NCBI GenBank assembly: GCA_016713335.1 | Contig: JADJPH010000004.1 | Location: 62,001 to 126,000 of the forward strand | DNA: 64,000 nt | Direction: 5' to 3' | DNA from: Candidatus Fredericiella danica | GTDB lineage: Bacteria > Chloroflexota > Anaerolineae > Caldilineales > Caldilineaceae | Part shown: positions 19,796 to 31,728 of the stretch, piece by piece | Layout of the letters: every line of letters begins with the position of its first letter | Position numbering within the stretch: the stretch's first letter is position 1 | Notes under the pieces: generated by a model | What the model was told of the DNA's origin: nothing | The model's database searches: none | Seen by the model: the letters and a program-made list of their open reading frames with translations, nothing else | Made by a program: the position numbers and the translations under genes

Positions 19796-20005
19796 ATGCC
19801 TGATCGGGTTCAAGGCACCGTAAAGTGGTTTAACGCCATGTACGGCTTTGGCTTCATCGCGCATGAGGGTGGCGAGGATGGTTTCGTCCACTATTCTGCG
19901 GTTCAAGCCAGCGGCGATCGTTGACTGGTCGAAGGACAGCGGGTGGAGTTCTCAATCGAACGTGGGCCTAAGGGTTTGCAGGCTCGCAATGTGGTGGCCC
20001 TGTAA
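19796..20005 (+). pseudogene. cold-shock domain protein with an in-frame TGA
   Basis: The 69-codon frame reads VQGTVKWFNAMYGFGFIAHE, then EDGFVHYSAVQASGDR, a TGA at 19922-19924, and LVEGQRVEFSIERGPKGLQARNVVAL to the true stop at 20005. This is a complete CspA-type OB-fold protein with the RNP1 (YGFGFI) and RNP2 (DGFVHY) motifs. The TGA replaces a residue that is usually Ser or Thr in the family and no shift of frame is needed, so it is a single substitution. Cold-shock proteins bind single-stranded RNA and act as RNA chaperones. An RRM protein gene follows 14 bases later, a common partner. The stop may be a sequencing error. Confidence 0.8.
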
Positions 20006-20019
20006 GGGCGAGGAAAACA

Positions 20020-20394
20020 ATGAATAAGAAACTGTACGTCGGTAATCTGAGCTATGCCACCACGGAGGCTGACTTGCGCAAGCTGTTCTCCGAATCTGGC
20101 ACCGTAGTTTCTGCCACAATCATCATGGATCGCGAGACCGGTCAATCCAAGGGTTTCGGATTCGTTGAGATGGAAACAACGGAAGCAGCACAAGCAGCGA
20201 TCAACAAGTTCAACAACTATGAATTCAATCGCCGCAACATTACGGTCAGCGAAGCGCGCCCACCCAAGGAGAATTCCTATGGTGGCGGCAGCCGCGGCGG
20301 TAGTGGCGGTGGCAGCTACAATCGTGACAATCGCAGCGGTGGCGGCGGCAACCGAAATCGCAGCAGCAGTGGCGGCGGCAGCAACCGGTACTAG
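20020..20394 (+). CDS. RRM-type RNA-binding protein with Gly-rich tail
   Basis: The product is 124 residues long. A single RNA recognition motif fills residues 1-82, with RNP2 (KLYVGNLSY) and RNP1 (KGFGFVEM) in place. A tail rich in Gly, Ser, Arg and Asn follows. The architecture is that of the cold-inducible Rbp proteins of cyanobacteria and Chloroflexota, which bind mRNA and are often produced at low temperature. Here the gene sits directly behind a cold-shock domain gene, and a strong terminator follows, so the two probably form one cold-responsive transcript. The start has a moderate ribosome binding site (GCGAGG). Confidence 0.92.
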   Translation: MNKKLYVGNLSYATTEADLRKLFSESGTVVSATIIMDRETGQSKGFGFVEMETTEAAQAAINKFNNYEFNRRNITVSEARPPKENSYGGGSRGGSGGGSYNRDNRSGGGGNRNRSSSGGGSNRY

Positions 20395-20501
20395 TATTCC
20401 CGGGAAGCGGTTGTCTTTGTCAAAGGTCGTCTAGACTGCATCTTCATTGCTGGTCTGGGGCCTGTGCAAAGCCCACACGAGATTACTGAGTCGGCAGGCA
20501 G

Positions 20502-20536
20502 AAAAACGGTGGCCATCTCGATGGTCACCGTTTTTG
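20502..20536 (+). terminator. intrinsic terminator after the RRM gene
   Basis: The arms AAAAACGGTGgCCAT (20502-20516) and ATGGtCACCGTTTTT (20521-20535) pair almost perfectly around CTCG, and the second arm ends in a T-run. With the A-run on the other side it may work in both directions. Confidence 0.85.
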
Positions 20537-20644
20537 CATTTACGGCATGTCATCATGTTTGGCCGGTGCTTTCATTGTTGCGTACAATGCAAGCACTCCA
20601 CCCACGAATATCCACCCATAAAGTCAGCGAACCAGGAGATTTCG

Positions 20645-23600
20645 ATGTCGACAGCATTCACCTTGCAGAGTGCGCTCGATGCGCTACGTTTTCGTGACAT
20701 AGGACCCGACGTGGCGGGCGTGTGGTCGCCGTGGCGGGCGTGCCTGGAAACCCGGCCGTCTATTATTTCGGGGCAGTGGCTGGCGGGGTCTGGAAAACAG
20801 ATGACGCCGGCGTCACGTGGCGCTGCATCACCGATGGCCAACTGAAGACCGGGTCGGTTGGTGCACTGGCAGTGGCTGAGTCCGCTCCCAACGTGATTTA
20901 TGCCGGCATGGGTGAATCGACGATCCGGACAGATGTCTCCCATGGTGATGGCGTCTATAAGTCGACGGACAGTGGACGCACCTGGCGTCATATGGGGCTT
21001 GCAGACACGCGTACGATTGGCAAGGTGCGCGTGCACCCCAAGCATGCGGACGTTGTCTTCGTTGCCGCGCTGGGCCATGCGTTTGGTCCAAACGAGGAAC
21101 GTGGCGTGTTTCGCTCGAAGGATGGCGGCGCAACGTGGCAAAAGGTGCTCTACAAGAGCGACCGGGCAGGCGCCGTTGACCTCAGTATCGACCCGCAGAA
21201 CCCCGACGTGATCTACGCCAGCATCTGGCAGGTCTATCGCAATTTCTGGGAACTGAACAGTGGCGGTCCCGACAGCGGTCTGTGGCGTTCACTTGACGGT
21301 GGCGACACCTGGACGGAACTGAGTTTGAACAAGGGTTTTCCACAGTCGTTGAAGGGGAAGATCGGTGTCACCGCATCGCCGGTGAAAGCCGGGCGTGTCT
21401 GGGCGGCGGTTGAAGCCAAGGATGCGTCGGGACTCTATCGTTCCGATGATTTTGGCGAAACCTGGCGGCGCGTGAGTGACAGTGCCGACCTGCTGAATCG
21501 TCCCTGGTATTACATGCACGTCTTTGCGGATCCGCAAGACGCGGACACCGTCTATGTGCTCAACCTGGCGATGTTGAAGTCGACCGACGGTGGCAAGAAC
21601 TTCGTGGAAGTGCCGACACCGCACGGCGACAACCACGATCTGTGGATCGATCCCCACAACAACCAACGCATGATCGAGGGCAACGATGGCGGCGCGTGTG
21701 TTTCGTTTAATGGGGGGGAGTCGTTCGGCAGTATCTATAACCAGCCGACCGCCCAGATCTACCACATGGACATTGATGATGAATTCCCTTATCGCGTCTA
21801 TGGCACGCAACAGGACAATTCGAGCATTTGCGTCCCGAGTGACACAATCAGTGGTGCGATCACGATGGCCGACACGGAAATCGTGGGCACCGGTGAGAGT
21901 GGTTATGTTGCGGTGAAGCCCACTGACGCCAATATCGTGTTCGTGGGGGCGGTCGGCAGTTCGCCCGGTGGGCAGGGTTCGTTGCAGCGGTGTGATCGCC
22001 GCACCGGTCATATCCAACTGGTCAACGTATGGGCCGAGGATCTCGGTGGACGCGGCGTCGGCGAGGCGCGTTACCGTTTCCCGTGGACCTTCCCGATTTT
22101 GTTCTCGCCGCACGATCCGGATGTTCTGTATACCGCCGGTAACGTTGTTTTCCGTTCGCGCGACGAGGGCAACAGTTGGCAGCCCATCAGCCCGGATCTG
22201 ACGCGTGCTGATATGAGTAAACTGGGGCCATCGGGCGGGCCGATTACCTTGGACACGAGCGGCGCCGAACACTATGCCACCGTCTATACACTGCGGGAGT
22301 CGCGCCTTGAACCAGGCGTCTTCTGGGCCGGCAGTGATGACGGTCTCGTGCACGTGTCACGCAACGATGGTAAAGACTGGTTGAACGTCACCCCGCAGGC
22401 CCTGCCTGATTGGTGCTTCGTCCGTACACTTGAGCCGTCACCTTCTGATCCGGCGACCTGTTACCTTGCGGCGACCAGGTACAAACTTGACGATAATACA
22501 CCGTACATCTTCAAGACTACGGACTACGGCAAGACCTGGACGCAGATCAGTGCGGGAATTCCTGCTGATGATTTTGTGCGCGTGGTGCGCGCCGATCCGA
22601 ACCAGCGTGGCGTCCTTTATACAGGCACGGAGACCGGTCTCTATCTTTCGATCGATGACGGTGCTAGTTGGCAGCGCTGGCAGTCATCACTACCGGTGAC
22701 CCCCATCTATGACCTGCGTGTGAAGGGCAACGATCTGGTGGTGGCGACGCACGGGCGTGGTTTCTGGATTGCGGACAATCTGTCGCTTCTCTATCAAACA
22801 ATTGCCAGCTTGCAGGATGCGTCCAACGCGCCGCAGCTCTTTACACCGGCGCCGGCCTACCGGATTCTCCCGGATCTCTTTGCCGACTGGATGCCACCGG
22901 AAGGCAAGATCTACGGGATTGGGCTGGGATCCGCGGCGACCATCGTGGCAACCAAGACCGAGAGTGGTCACATCAAGCGGACCTACCTGGATGCCGGTGA
23001 GGGTGCAACCCGTGGCGTCGTCATCGATTTCTACCTTCCTGCCGCACCGGCGCCGGATGCGGTCGTCAAGATTGAGTTTCTTGACAAGAAGGGTGAGCTG
23101 ATTCGTGCGTTCTCGCCCAAACCTGCCAATTACGACAAACTCGAAGACAAGCAGAAGGCAATGGACCCCGGGCCATGGTTGTTGGCGCAAACCGGCATGA
23201 ATCGGTTTGTCTGGAATCTGCGCTATCCAGGGGCAACCAAGGTGCTGGGCAATAAGACCGCCGGTGAGGCCATTGAGGGACCCTTTGCGCTGCCGGGCGA
23301 ATACCAGGTGAAACTCACGATTGGCGAATTTGTCGCGGTGAAGGAGTTCCAAATCGTGAATGATCCGCGGGTGACGACACCGTTCGAAGATCTCAAGGCG
23401 CAGCACGAACTGCTGCTTGCAATTCGGGACAAAGTGTCTGAAGTCCATGTTGCCATCACGCGGATGCGGGGGGTGCGCGAGCAGATCGAACTGTGGCGCA
23501 AGCGTGTGCGTGAGAATGCGGCGCTGGCGGGTGTGATTGATGAGATTCTGGCCAAGATTGCCGAGATTGAGGACCGGCTCTTCCTCCCCGGCGATCAAAA

Positions 23601-23829
23601 GATCGTCTATGGTCTCATCGTGCGCTCGCGGTTAAATGCTGCCCTGGCGTCGGTGATCCCGGTCGTGGCAAGCGCCGATGCCAGGCCAACCGTGCAGGTG
23701 CGGGAACTGGTTGAATACTATAGCGGCCAAATCGATCGGGACGTCACGAAACTGAATGAGGCCGTGGATGAAGGCGTTGGCAGGCTGAATACCGCGATCC
23801 TGGCAGCAGGGCTGCCTGCGATTGGCTAA
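20645..23829 (+). CDS. large BNR/Sortilin-like beta-propeller protein (one frameshift)
   Basis: The ATG at 20645 follows AGGAG and opens MSTAFTLQSALDALRFRDIGP. One base error near 20707 then moves the frame to GGRVVAVAGVPGNPAVYYFG, which runs to 23829 (about 1060 residues). At least eight BNR/Asp-box motifs are visible, such as STDSGRTWR, SKDGGATWQ, SLDGGDTWT, SDDFGETWR and TTDYGKTWT. These build the two ten-bladed propellers typical of VPS10/Sortilin-like or exo-xyloglucanase-like proteins. The C-terminal part (IDFYLPAAPAP, FALPGEYQVKLTIG) is a beta-sandwich followed by a helical end. There is no signal peptide, so it is probably cytoplasmic. Its substrate is unknown. Confidence 0.85.
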
Positions 23830-23838
23830 CCAGCGCCG

Positions 23839-24303
23839 CTAGAAGAGTTGCAACTCGCGGCTCTTGATGACAGCGTTTACGAACCCAAGTCCGGCGGCGA
23901 TGGCGATCGTCAGGCCGATGGTGCGTGCCAGGAATTCTGTGCCGGCGACATAGTCGTGCTCCGCAAAGCTGAGCACGGCGGAGTAGGCCGGCACACCGGG
24001 CACAAGCGGAATAAAGCCGGTGGTTGCGATGAGCAACGCCGGCATCCGCAAGCGGCGCGCCAACAATTGCGCCGCAACGCCGACTGCAAGCGCGCCGAGA
24101 AAGGTGCCAAACTCCGGCGCCAGGAACAATCGGGTGGATGCGCTCTGCACCACGAGCGCCAGCGCCCCGGCGAGCGCGGCTGCCCAGAGCCCACGTTTCG
24201 GCAGATTGAAAAGCACTGCGAAGCCAGCGGCCGCTACGGCGCCGATCACAGCTTTCAGTGCGAGAAATCCTATCCATTCGATCATCAGGTTGATTACCTC
24301 CAA
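23839..24303 (-). CDS. ThrE-type threonine/serine exporter, C-terminal half (DUF3815)
   Basis: This 154-residue integral membrane protein has four to five hydrophobic helices. The family signature GFIPLVPGVPAYSAVL matches the ThrE_2 (DUF3815) half of the threonine/serine exporter family. In split systems this small subunit works with a larger ThrE_1 subunit. The gene overlaps the end of its upstream partner by ten bases on the same strand, so translation is coupled. Export of threonine and serine is the known activity of the fused Corynebacterium ThrE; the split form is assumed to do the same. Confidence 0.88.
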   Translation of the reverse strand: MEVINLMIEWIGFLALKAVIGAVAAAGFAVLFNLPKRGLWAAALAGALALVVQSASTRLFLAPEFGTFLGALAVGVAAQLLARRLRMPALLIATTGFIPLVPGVPAYSAVLSFAEHDYVAGTEFLARTIGLTIAIAAGLGFVNAVIKSRELQLF

Positions 24304-25145
24304 TTCGTAGGGATCGACAACACCAACCAGATTCCGCTCCCAATCGCCACGATAATCGCCGCAGAATAGGCGCCGCGTGCGAGTCCGGCGATTAGATTGC
24401 CGGCGATCAGGTCATAGACCGCGCCGACCAGAAAGACGCCCGGCACCAGCAGCAATATACTCGCGCTAATGACGGTATTGGCGTTTACAGGCAAGATGAA
24501 GCCTGCAACAAGACCAAGCGCGGCGGCGACAATTGCCACCACGGCGGTCACAACCAGTGCGCTCAGCCGCCGGTGTAATAGTTCGACACGTAGCGTCTGC
24601 CCTGCGGCTGCAATCGCCAGCGTGACAAACGCGACACGCCAATCGCCGCTCATGTTGAAGGCAAATGCTGCGCAGGCGATGCCAACCGCCAGCGCCGTTA
24701 CCCAGCGTCCGTATAGGCGGGGTGTTGCCCCAATCCGGTTCAATTCCGCCTGGGCGCGTGGCACTTCGAGCCGCTCAGCCACACTTTTGCGTGAGAGCGC
24801 ATTGATTGCGTCAATCCGCGCAAGATCTACGCCCAGGCGGACGATACGTTGTACACGGGTGCGATGTTCGCCGCCCGACGTGGCCATCGCGATGATGGCA
24901 GTCGGGGTTGTGAAGATGTCCATCCAGTCGGCGCCCAGGGCTGTGCCGATCCGGTGCACAACTTCCTCGACGCGATCGGTCGTCGCACCGGCCTCCATCA
25001 TGATCCGGCCAGCGTCCAGCGAGGTTGCAAGCAGGTCACGAATGCTTTCGGCGTCGAGCGGCGGCTTTGGCCCAACCACGGCTGCCCTGTGCTCGTTAGG
25101 GTGCGTGTCCGCCTTCGTCTCGAGATCATTGAACGACTGATCCAT
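24294..25145 (-). CDS. ThrE-type threonine/serine exporter, N-terminal half (DUF1212)
   Basis: This 283-residue protein begins with a cytoplasmic region carrying the family pattern AGRIMMEAGATTDRVEEVVHRIG (about 45-67), followed by TTPTAIIAMAT. Five hydrophobic helices come next. This is the ThrE_1/YjjP-like subunit. The Glu in MEAGA is part of the conserved cytoplasmic motif proposed to act before transport. The start follows GGAGGGA. It lies 15 bases after the AcuI-like gene and overlaps the small subunit, so the three form a leftward operon. Confidence 0.9.
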   Translation of the reverse strand: MDQSFNDLETKADTHPNEHRAAVVGPKPPLDAESIRDLLATSLDAGRIMMEAGATTDRVEEVVHRIGTALGADWMDIFTTPTAIIAMATSGGEHRTRVQRIVRLGVDLARIDAINALSRKSVAERLEVPRAQAELNRIGATPRLYGRWVTALAVGIACAAFAFNMSGDWRVAFVTLAIAAAGQTLRVELLHRRLSALVVTAVVAIVAAALGLVAGFILPVNANTVISASILLLVPGVFLVGAVYDLIAGNLIAGLARGAYSAAIIVAIGSGIWLVLSIPTNWR

Positions 25146-25160
25146 GAAGGGTCCCTCCGG

Positions 25161-26156
25161 TTAGCGATGGGCGACCACGACACGGCCGACCTGGCGGCCT
25201 TGCAGGATCCGATCGATCTCGCGATCAAGGGCGTCGAGCCCGACTTCGCGGGAAATGTGTTCCATGACCGGCAACTGCCAGGTTGTCGCGAGCAATCCCC
25301 AAATGCGGCGGCGTCGTTCAATGGGCACGTTGACGGAGTCAATGCCAAGGAGATTGACGCCGCGCAGAATGAACGGGTAGACTGTGGTTTCGAGCGCAGG
25401 TGAGGCAACGAGGCCACATGCCGCAACACTGCACCCTTGCCGCAACGCTTTGAGTATGTTGGCAAGGGGCGCGCCTCCGGTTGTGTCGATCGCACCGGCC
25501 CAGCGTTCCTTCAACAAGGGACGTCCTGACGCATCGAGCAATTCATCCCGATGCACCACTTCATGGGCGCCCAGGGCAAGCAAGAAGGGCGATTCGTCGA
25601 CCTTGCCGGTGGCAGCAACGACGGGATACCCCAATTTACCAAGGAGCGCGACAGCAATGCTGCCGACGCCGCCGGTTGCGCCGGTGACAAGTACTTCGCC
25701 GGTTCCTGGCGTCATATTGCCCTGGGTCTGCAGCGTATCTAGCGCCTGCGCCGCAGTAAAGCCGGCTGTGCCCAGGATCATGCTTTCATAGAGTGTCATC
25801 CCGGCTGGGAGTTTTGCCACCCAGTTGCCGGGCACGCGGATGTACTCGCCCCAGCCACCGGCTGTATTCATGCCCAGGTCGTAGCCGATCACGATGACCG
25901 GGTCGCCGGGGCCGAATTCCGGATTGCTGCTCGTTTCAACGACGCCGGCGGCGTCAATGCCAGGGGTATGTGGAAACTTGCGGGTCACGCCCTTGTTACC
26001 GGTGGCGGACAATGCGTCCTTGTAATTTAGTGACGAATAGTAGACGCGGATCAGCACCTCGCCGGGTGGCAGGTCGTCGGTGCTGCAGGTGGCGATGGTG
26101 CGGTCGATACTGCCGTCTGGAAGGACATTGACACGGATGGCACGATAGTCTGGCAT
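25161..26156 (-). CDS. YhdH/AcuI-type zinc-free quinone oxidoreductase
   Basis: The product is an MDR-superfamily NADPH-dependent reductase of about 331 residues. The motifs YYSSLNYKDALSATG, HTPGIDAAGVV, LGTAGFTAAQAL and VLVTGATGGVGSIAVALL are those of the YhdH/YhfP/AcuI group, which includes acrylyl-CoA reductases. The zinc ligands of alcohol dehydrogenases are absent. The ATG at 26156 is preferred over 26174 because GGGGGAA precedes it. It leads the operon with the split ThrE exporter. The true substrate may be acrylyl-CoA or another enone. Confidence 0.88.
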   Translation of the reverse strand: MPDYRAIRVNVLPDGSIDRTIATCSTDDLPPGEVLIRVYYSSLNYKDALSATGNKGVTRKFPHTPGIDAAGVVETSSNPEFGPGDPVIVIGYDLGMNTAGGWGEYIRVPGNWVAKLPAGMTLYESMILGTAGFTAAQALDTLQTQGNMTPGTGEVLVTGATGGVGSIAVALLGKLGYPVVAATGKVDESPFLLALGAHEVVHRDELLDASGRPLLKERWAGAIDTTGGAPLANILKALRQGCSVAACGLVASPALETTVYPFILRGVNLLGIDSVNVPIERRRRIWGLLATTWQLPVMEHISREVGLDALDREIDRILQGRQVGRVVVAHR

Positions 26157-26242
26157 GGGGTTCCCCCGGTTCATGATAAGTTTTTTCTATTTTTGCATAG
26201 CAGGAACACGCATGCAAACAGTTCGGAAAGGAGAAGTGCGCC

Positions 26243-27124
26243 ATGAAGCTACTGCTTGATACGGATATTGGCAGCGACATCGATGATGCGATCTGCCTCG
26301 CTTATCTATTGGCCCATCCCGACTGTGATCTGCTTGGAATTACGACCGTCACCGGCCAGCCAATCGAACGCGCGATGTTGGCCAGCGCGATTTGCCGGGC
26401 GGTAGGGCGGGAGACGCCCATCTTTCCTGGGGCATCCCGGCCGTTGCTTGCGTCTGTGCGCCAACCACATGCGCCGCAGGCGACGGCGCTTGCACAATGG
26501 CCGCACGAGCAGGTATTTCCTGGCGGGCAAGCCATTTCGTTTCTGCGTGACACGATCCGCCGCTACCCCGGCGAAGTCACCCTGCTTGCGATCGGTCCAA
26601 TGACAAATATTGCGTTGCTGTTTACCCTTGATCCGGAGATTCCGCAGTTGCTGAGCGCACTCTACCTGATGATCGGCGCGTTTTCGGCCAGCTACCCTGC
26701 CGATCGCCCCGAATGGAACGCGCTCAATGATCCACACGCGGCTGCAGTTGTCTACAGTGCGCAAAATGTGGCGCCGTTGGTGCACCGGTCGATTGGTTTA
26801 GATGTCACGACGCAGGTGGAAATGGAGGCGGCAGAAGTCCGTAGACGCTTTCGGACGCCCCGTTTGCAGCCAGTACTGGATATGGCGGAAGTATGGTTTG
26901 CTGCGCGGCCGAGTGTTGTCTTTCACGATCCATTGGCGGCAGTTTCGATCTTTGACGGGGCAGTCTGTGATTTCAAGCAGGGGCGTGTCCAGGTGGAACT
27001 GTGCAACGAGCGTCAAGCCGGTGCGACGCACTTTGTCAACGACGAGCGCGGTCAGCATGAAGTTGCGCTCGCTGTTAACCCGCAGCGCTTTTTTGACGAT
27101 TTTTTTAGCGTTACGTCTCGTTAG
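26243..27124 (+). CDS. nucleoside hydrolase (IUNH family)
   Basis: The product of 293 residues begins with LLLDTDIGSDIDDAICLAYLL, a close match to the Asp-rich calcium-binding motif of inosine-uridine nucleoside hydrolases. LLAIGPMTNIALL, EWNALNDPHAAAVV and the C-terminal VFHDPLA, which holds the catalytic His region, follow. The enzyme cleaves the N-glycosidic bond of ribonucleosides for salvage. The ATG follows AAAGGAG. The gene is divergent from the AcuI-like gene. Which bases it prefers cannot be read from the sequence. Confidence 0.92.
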   Translation: MKLLLDTDIGSDIDDAICLAYLLAHPDCDLLGITTVTGQPIERAMLASAICRAVGRETPIFPGASRPLLASVRQPHAPQATALAQWPHEQVFPGGQAISFLRDTIRRYPGEVTLLAIGPMTNIALLFTLDPEIPQLLSALYLMIGAFSASYPADRPEWNALNDPHAAAVVYSAQNVAPLVHRSIGLDVTTQVEMEAAEVRRRFRTPRLQPVLDMAEVWFAARPSVVFHDPLAAVSIFDGAVCDFKQGRVQVELCNERQAGATHFVNDERGQHEVALAVNPQRFFDDFFSVTSR

Positions 27125-27143
27125 CCGGCCGACTGGTGGTTGA

Positions 27144-27938
27144 CTATGGGTTCAGTGCGTGGATCACCGCATCGTGAATTGGGCCGCCGCACGTGGCGAC
27201 TGAACTGGTTCCGTTTACCGGGTCATTGCCCTGCCAGTCGGTGATCACACCGCCAGCGCCTTCGATGACAGGGATCAGTGCCATCAAGTCCCAGGGGTTC
27301 ATGATGGGGTCGCCCATGATGTGGGCGCCGCCCGTTGCCACCAGATAATAGCCGTGACAGTCGCCCCAATTGTTATAGCGTCTTGCGCGCCGGGTGAGTG
27401 TTTCGTAGGCAGGGCCATTCTGATAGGTGAAGACATTCCAGTGTTCGGTTGTGAGGAGAATTGCATCTTCGACGCGATCGACCTTGCTCACATTGATCAG
27501 CCGGCCGTTGAGAAAGGTCTGCTTGCCGGTGCCGATGAGGAAATCGCTGAAGACGGGTTGATTGATGACCCCTAAAACGGGTCGTCCGTCCTTCATGAGC
27601 GAAATGAGCGTGCCAAATAGATAGGTGCCACTGACAAAGGCTTTGGTGCCGTCGATGGGATCGAGCACCCAGCGATAACGTGCCGCAGGGAGATGCGTCC
27701 CAAATTCTTCGCCAAGGATGCCGTGGTCCGGATAGTGGCGCATGATGTGCTCGCGCATCACTTCTTCGGCGCGGCGATCGGCGATTGTCACGGGCGACTC
27801 ATCGGATTTCAACTCGACGCGGTACCCTGTGCGATAGTACTGCCGGATCACGTTGGCGCTGGCATCGGCCAGATGCTGCGCAAAGCGCACAAATTCGTAC
27901 TCTTCGGCTGCGTCAAGCACGCCGCTGAATTTCTGCAT
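27144..27938 (-). CDS. inositol monophosphatase-family phosphatase, probably HisN-type histidinol-phosphatase
   Basis: This 264-residue lithium-sensitive-phosphatase-fold enzyme shows the metal-binding GILGEEFG, WVLDPIDGTKAFVSG and the C-terminal WDLMALIPVIEGAGGVITDW. The KSDESPVTIADRRAEE and GTKAFVSGTYLFGTLISL segments are closest to HisN-type histidinol-phosphate phosphatases, which do the penultimate step of histidine synthesis. Other members of the superfamily act on inositol phosphate or fructose-1,6-bisphosphate, so the assignment is likely but not certain. The start follows GGAG. The gene is convergent with the nucleoside hydrolase. Confidence 0.82.
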   Translation of the reverse strand: MQKFSGVLDAAEEYEFVRFAQHLADASANVIRQYYRTGYRVELKSDESPVTIADRRAEEVMREHIMRHYPDHGILGEEFGTHLPAARYRWVLDPIDGTKAFVSGTYLFGTLISLMKDGRPVLGVINQPVFSDFLIGTGKQTFLNGRLINVSKVDRVEDAILLTTEHWNVFTYQNGPAYETLTRRARRYNNWGDCHGYYLVATGGAHIMGDPIMNPWDLMALIPVIEGAGGVITDWQGNDPVNGTSSVATCGGPIHDAVIHALNP

Positions 27939-27986
27939 TTTCAGAAAACTCCGCGATGGCTGAAGGTGCCGGTCTCAAACCAGGCA

Positions 27987-30050
<2,064 letters not shown>

Positions 30051-30316
30051 GGAAGGAGTCCTTAAACTTCACAGATTCACACAGATAAGCGCCCGTCACC
30101 TGTGACTGCGGTGACCTGGGCGTGCACTTGCCGGATGTTGCTCCTGCGCCTGCAGGTTGAAGACTTATTATAGCACAGCGTTAGAACGGTTTCCTGAAAG
30201 TCGGTGTGTAGAAAACGGTGAATTGACCTGGATGCGGAATCAGGGGTGGTCTGATTTGATTCTGGTCACCGGCATGGCAGAATGACGCAGCACGTCCAGG
30301 GATCATTGCAGGCTTT

Positions 30317-30344
30317 TGAAACTTTGCACGGCGGTCTACGTAGA
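30317..30344 (+). promoter_or_regulatory. ECF-type promoter upstream of the ECF sigma gene
   Basis: TGAAAC (30317-30322), exactly 16 bases, then CGTAGA (30339-30344) match the AAC/CGT pattern of ECF sigma promoters. The site lies about 73 bases before the sigma start codon, which suggests autoregulation. Confidence 0.55.
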
Positions 30345-30416
30345 GTGTTTTGACAGCGCAAAGCACATGCCGTGTGCGCGTGCTTTTATAGGGCAATGAG
30401 AGTGGGACTCGTCGTC

Positions 30417-31073
30417 ATGAATGACCAGGAGCAGGATTGGGTAGAGGCAGCCCGACGCGGCGACAAGCAAGCGTTTGGCAGCCTGGTGCAAGCCTACCAG
30501 CGCCCCGTTTTTAATCTTACGTATCGGATGTTGGGCAGTGCGGAAGAGGCAGAGGATGCTGCGCAGGAGACATTTTTGCGTGCATATTCACGCCTTGGGC
30601 AGTATGATCCGGAGATGAAGTTCTCAACCTGGCTGTTTTCGATTGCCAATCACCATTGCATCGATCGATTGCGAAAGCGGCGCGCCACGTACGTCTCGAT
30701 TGAGGACAATCCGGTGCTTGAGAATCTACCGAGCGACACCCAGCAGCCGGAGCATCGTGCGTTGGACCAGGAGCGTAGTCGCGAGATGCAGGCGCTGATC
30801 AACCAGTTGGATCCAGACTACCGCACGCCTTTGGTGCTGCGGTATTGGGAAGAGATGAGTTATGAAGAGATTGCAGAGTCGATGGGAATGACGGTTGCAG
30901 CGGTGAAGAGCAGGCTGTTTCGAGCACGCCAGCAATTGGTTGCGCTCTACCAGCGGCGTGAAACGGTGATGCCGCCGCCTGGGATGGCGCAGCAGAGTGG
31001 CAGGCCGATCGGACGAAAAGAGACGGGTGTCCAGCATGCGCTGCATGTGCAACTGGGGCTTGCGGGCCTGTGA
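30417..31073 (+). CDS. ECF-type RNA polymerase sigma factor
   Basis: Region 2 contains YQRPVFNLTYRMLGSAEEAEDAAQETFLRAY, with FSTWLFSIANHHCIDRLRKR as the -10-binding helix. Region 4 contains LVLRYWEEMSYEEIAESMGMTVAAVKSRLFRARQQL. The spacing and absence of other regions mark a sigma-70 ECF factor of about 218 residues. The ATG at 30417 gives the usual start (MNDQEQDWVEAARRGD); 30396 is an alternative. The C-terminal extension after region 4 is Pro- and Gly-rich. The next gene encodes a probable membrane anti-sigma factor, which fits the usual pairing. An ECF promoter lies upstream. Confidence 0.92.
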   Translation: MNDQEQDWVEAARRGDKQAFGSLVQAYQRPVFNLTYRMLGSAEEAEDAAQETFLRAYSRLGQYDPEMKFSTWLFSIANHHCIDRLRKRRATYVSIEDNPVLENLPSDTQQPEHRALDQERSREMQALINQLDPDYRTPLVLRYWEEMSYEEIAESMGMTVAAVKSRLFRARQQLVALYQRRETVMPPPGMAQQSGRPIGRKETGVQHALHVQLGLAGL

Positions 31074-31091
31074 TTAAAACGAGGTGAGTCA

Positions 31092-31724
31092 ATGAGCGAC
31101 GAACAGACATTTGCTGAGTTGGATTTGCATGAGATGGACACCGGCGAAGCGCCTCCTGCGGCAGCGGTTGAGGAGTTCAATTGGTTGATGTCGCTTGCAC
31201 TGGACGAAATGCTTGATGATGGCGAACGGGTGCGCTTCGCCGGCTACCTCCGCGAGTATCCGAGCTTTGCTGCGACCTGGGCCGAGTGGCTGGCTTTTGA
31301 CCGGCAACTTGTCAGCGTTCCACGCGCAGTCCCGGAGTCGGGTTTCGTTGAGCGTTTCAATGCTGCGCTCGTGCAACGTGAAGCCCGTGAGCGGCGCACT
31401 GTATTGATGGCGATGACGGCGGCTGTCGTTGTGGTTGCGGTGATGACCGCCGCGGGGTTCTTTGGCGCCGGCGCCTATGTCTTGTCGACGCAAGGTCCTT
31501 GGATCGGCGAACAGGTGCGCAATCTGCTCTACGTTTCGGTCATGGCCAATCATTGGATCGAGGCATTGTCCGGCACACTGCTGGCAATTCTGAATGCCCC
31601 GCAGACGCGGGCGGTCGTCGTTGCCTATGCGGTTGCGGCGGCAGTTTTCATCGTTTGGTGGATTCAACTACTGCGGCGCTCGGCGCGCCTCAGCCCGGCG
31701 CTCACTGCGCCTGGAATGGAGTAA
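31092..31724 (+). CDS. probable membrane anti-sigma factor
   Basis: The product has 210 residues. An acidic cytoplasmic N-terminal domain (WLMSLALDEMLDDGERVRFAGYLREYP) looks like an anti-sigma domain without the zinc Cys/His set. A membrane helix follows near residues 100-125 (AMTAAVVVVAVMTAAGFFGAG), and a second near the C-terminus (AVVVAYAVAAAVFIVWWI). It starts 18 bases after the ECF sigma gene with a good GAGGTGAG site, the standard arrangement for a sigma factor and its membrane inhibitor. The bactofilin-like gene begins four bases after its stop. Direct inhibition is inferred from context, not from a recognised domain. Confidence 0.7.
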   Translation: MSDEQTFAELDLHEMDTGEAPPAAAVEEFNWLMSLALDEMLDDGERVRFAGYLREYPSFAATWAEWLAFDRQLVSVPRAVPESGFVERFNAALVQREARERRTVLMAMTAAVVVVAVMTAAGFFGAGAYVLSTQGPWIGEQVRNLLYVSVMANHWIEALSGTLLAILNAPQTRAVVVAYAVAAAVFIVWWIQLLRRSARLSPALTAPGME

Positions 31725-31728
31725 CCTT

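Noticed and set aside
19922..19924. Selenocysteine at the TGA of the cold-shock gene
   Set aside because: Cold-shock proteins have no Cys or Sec at this place and no stem-loop of the bacterial selenocysteine type is evident after it.
21289..22353. 354-codon minus-strand open frame
   Set aside because: It is antisense to the well-conserved BNR propeller protein, has no recognisable protein features and arises from the GC-rich codon pattern of the real gene.
22690..23598. 302-codon minus-strand open frame
   Set aside because: Also antisense to the BNR protein; composition is that of a shadow frame, with no ribosome site or family match.
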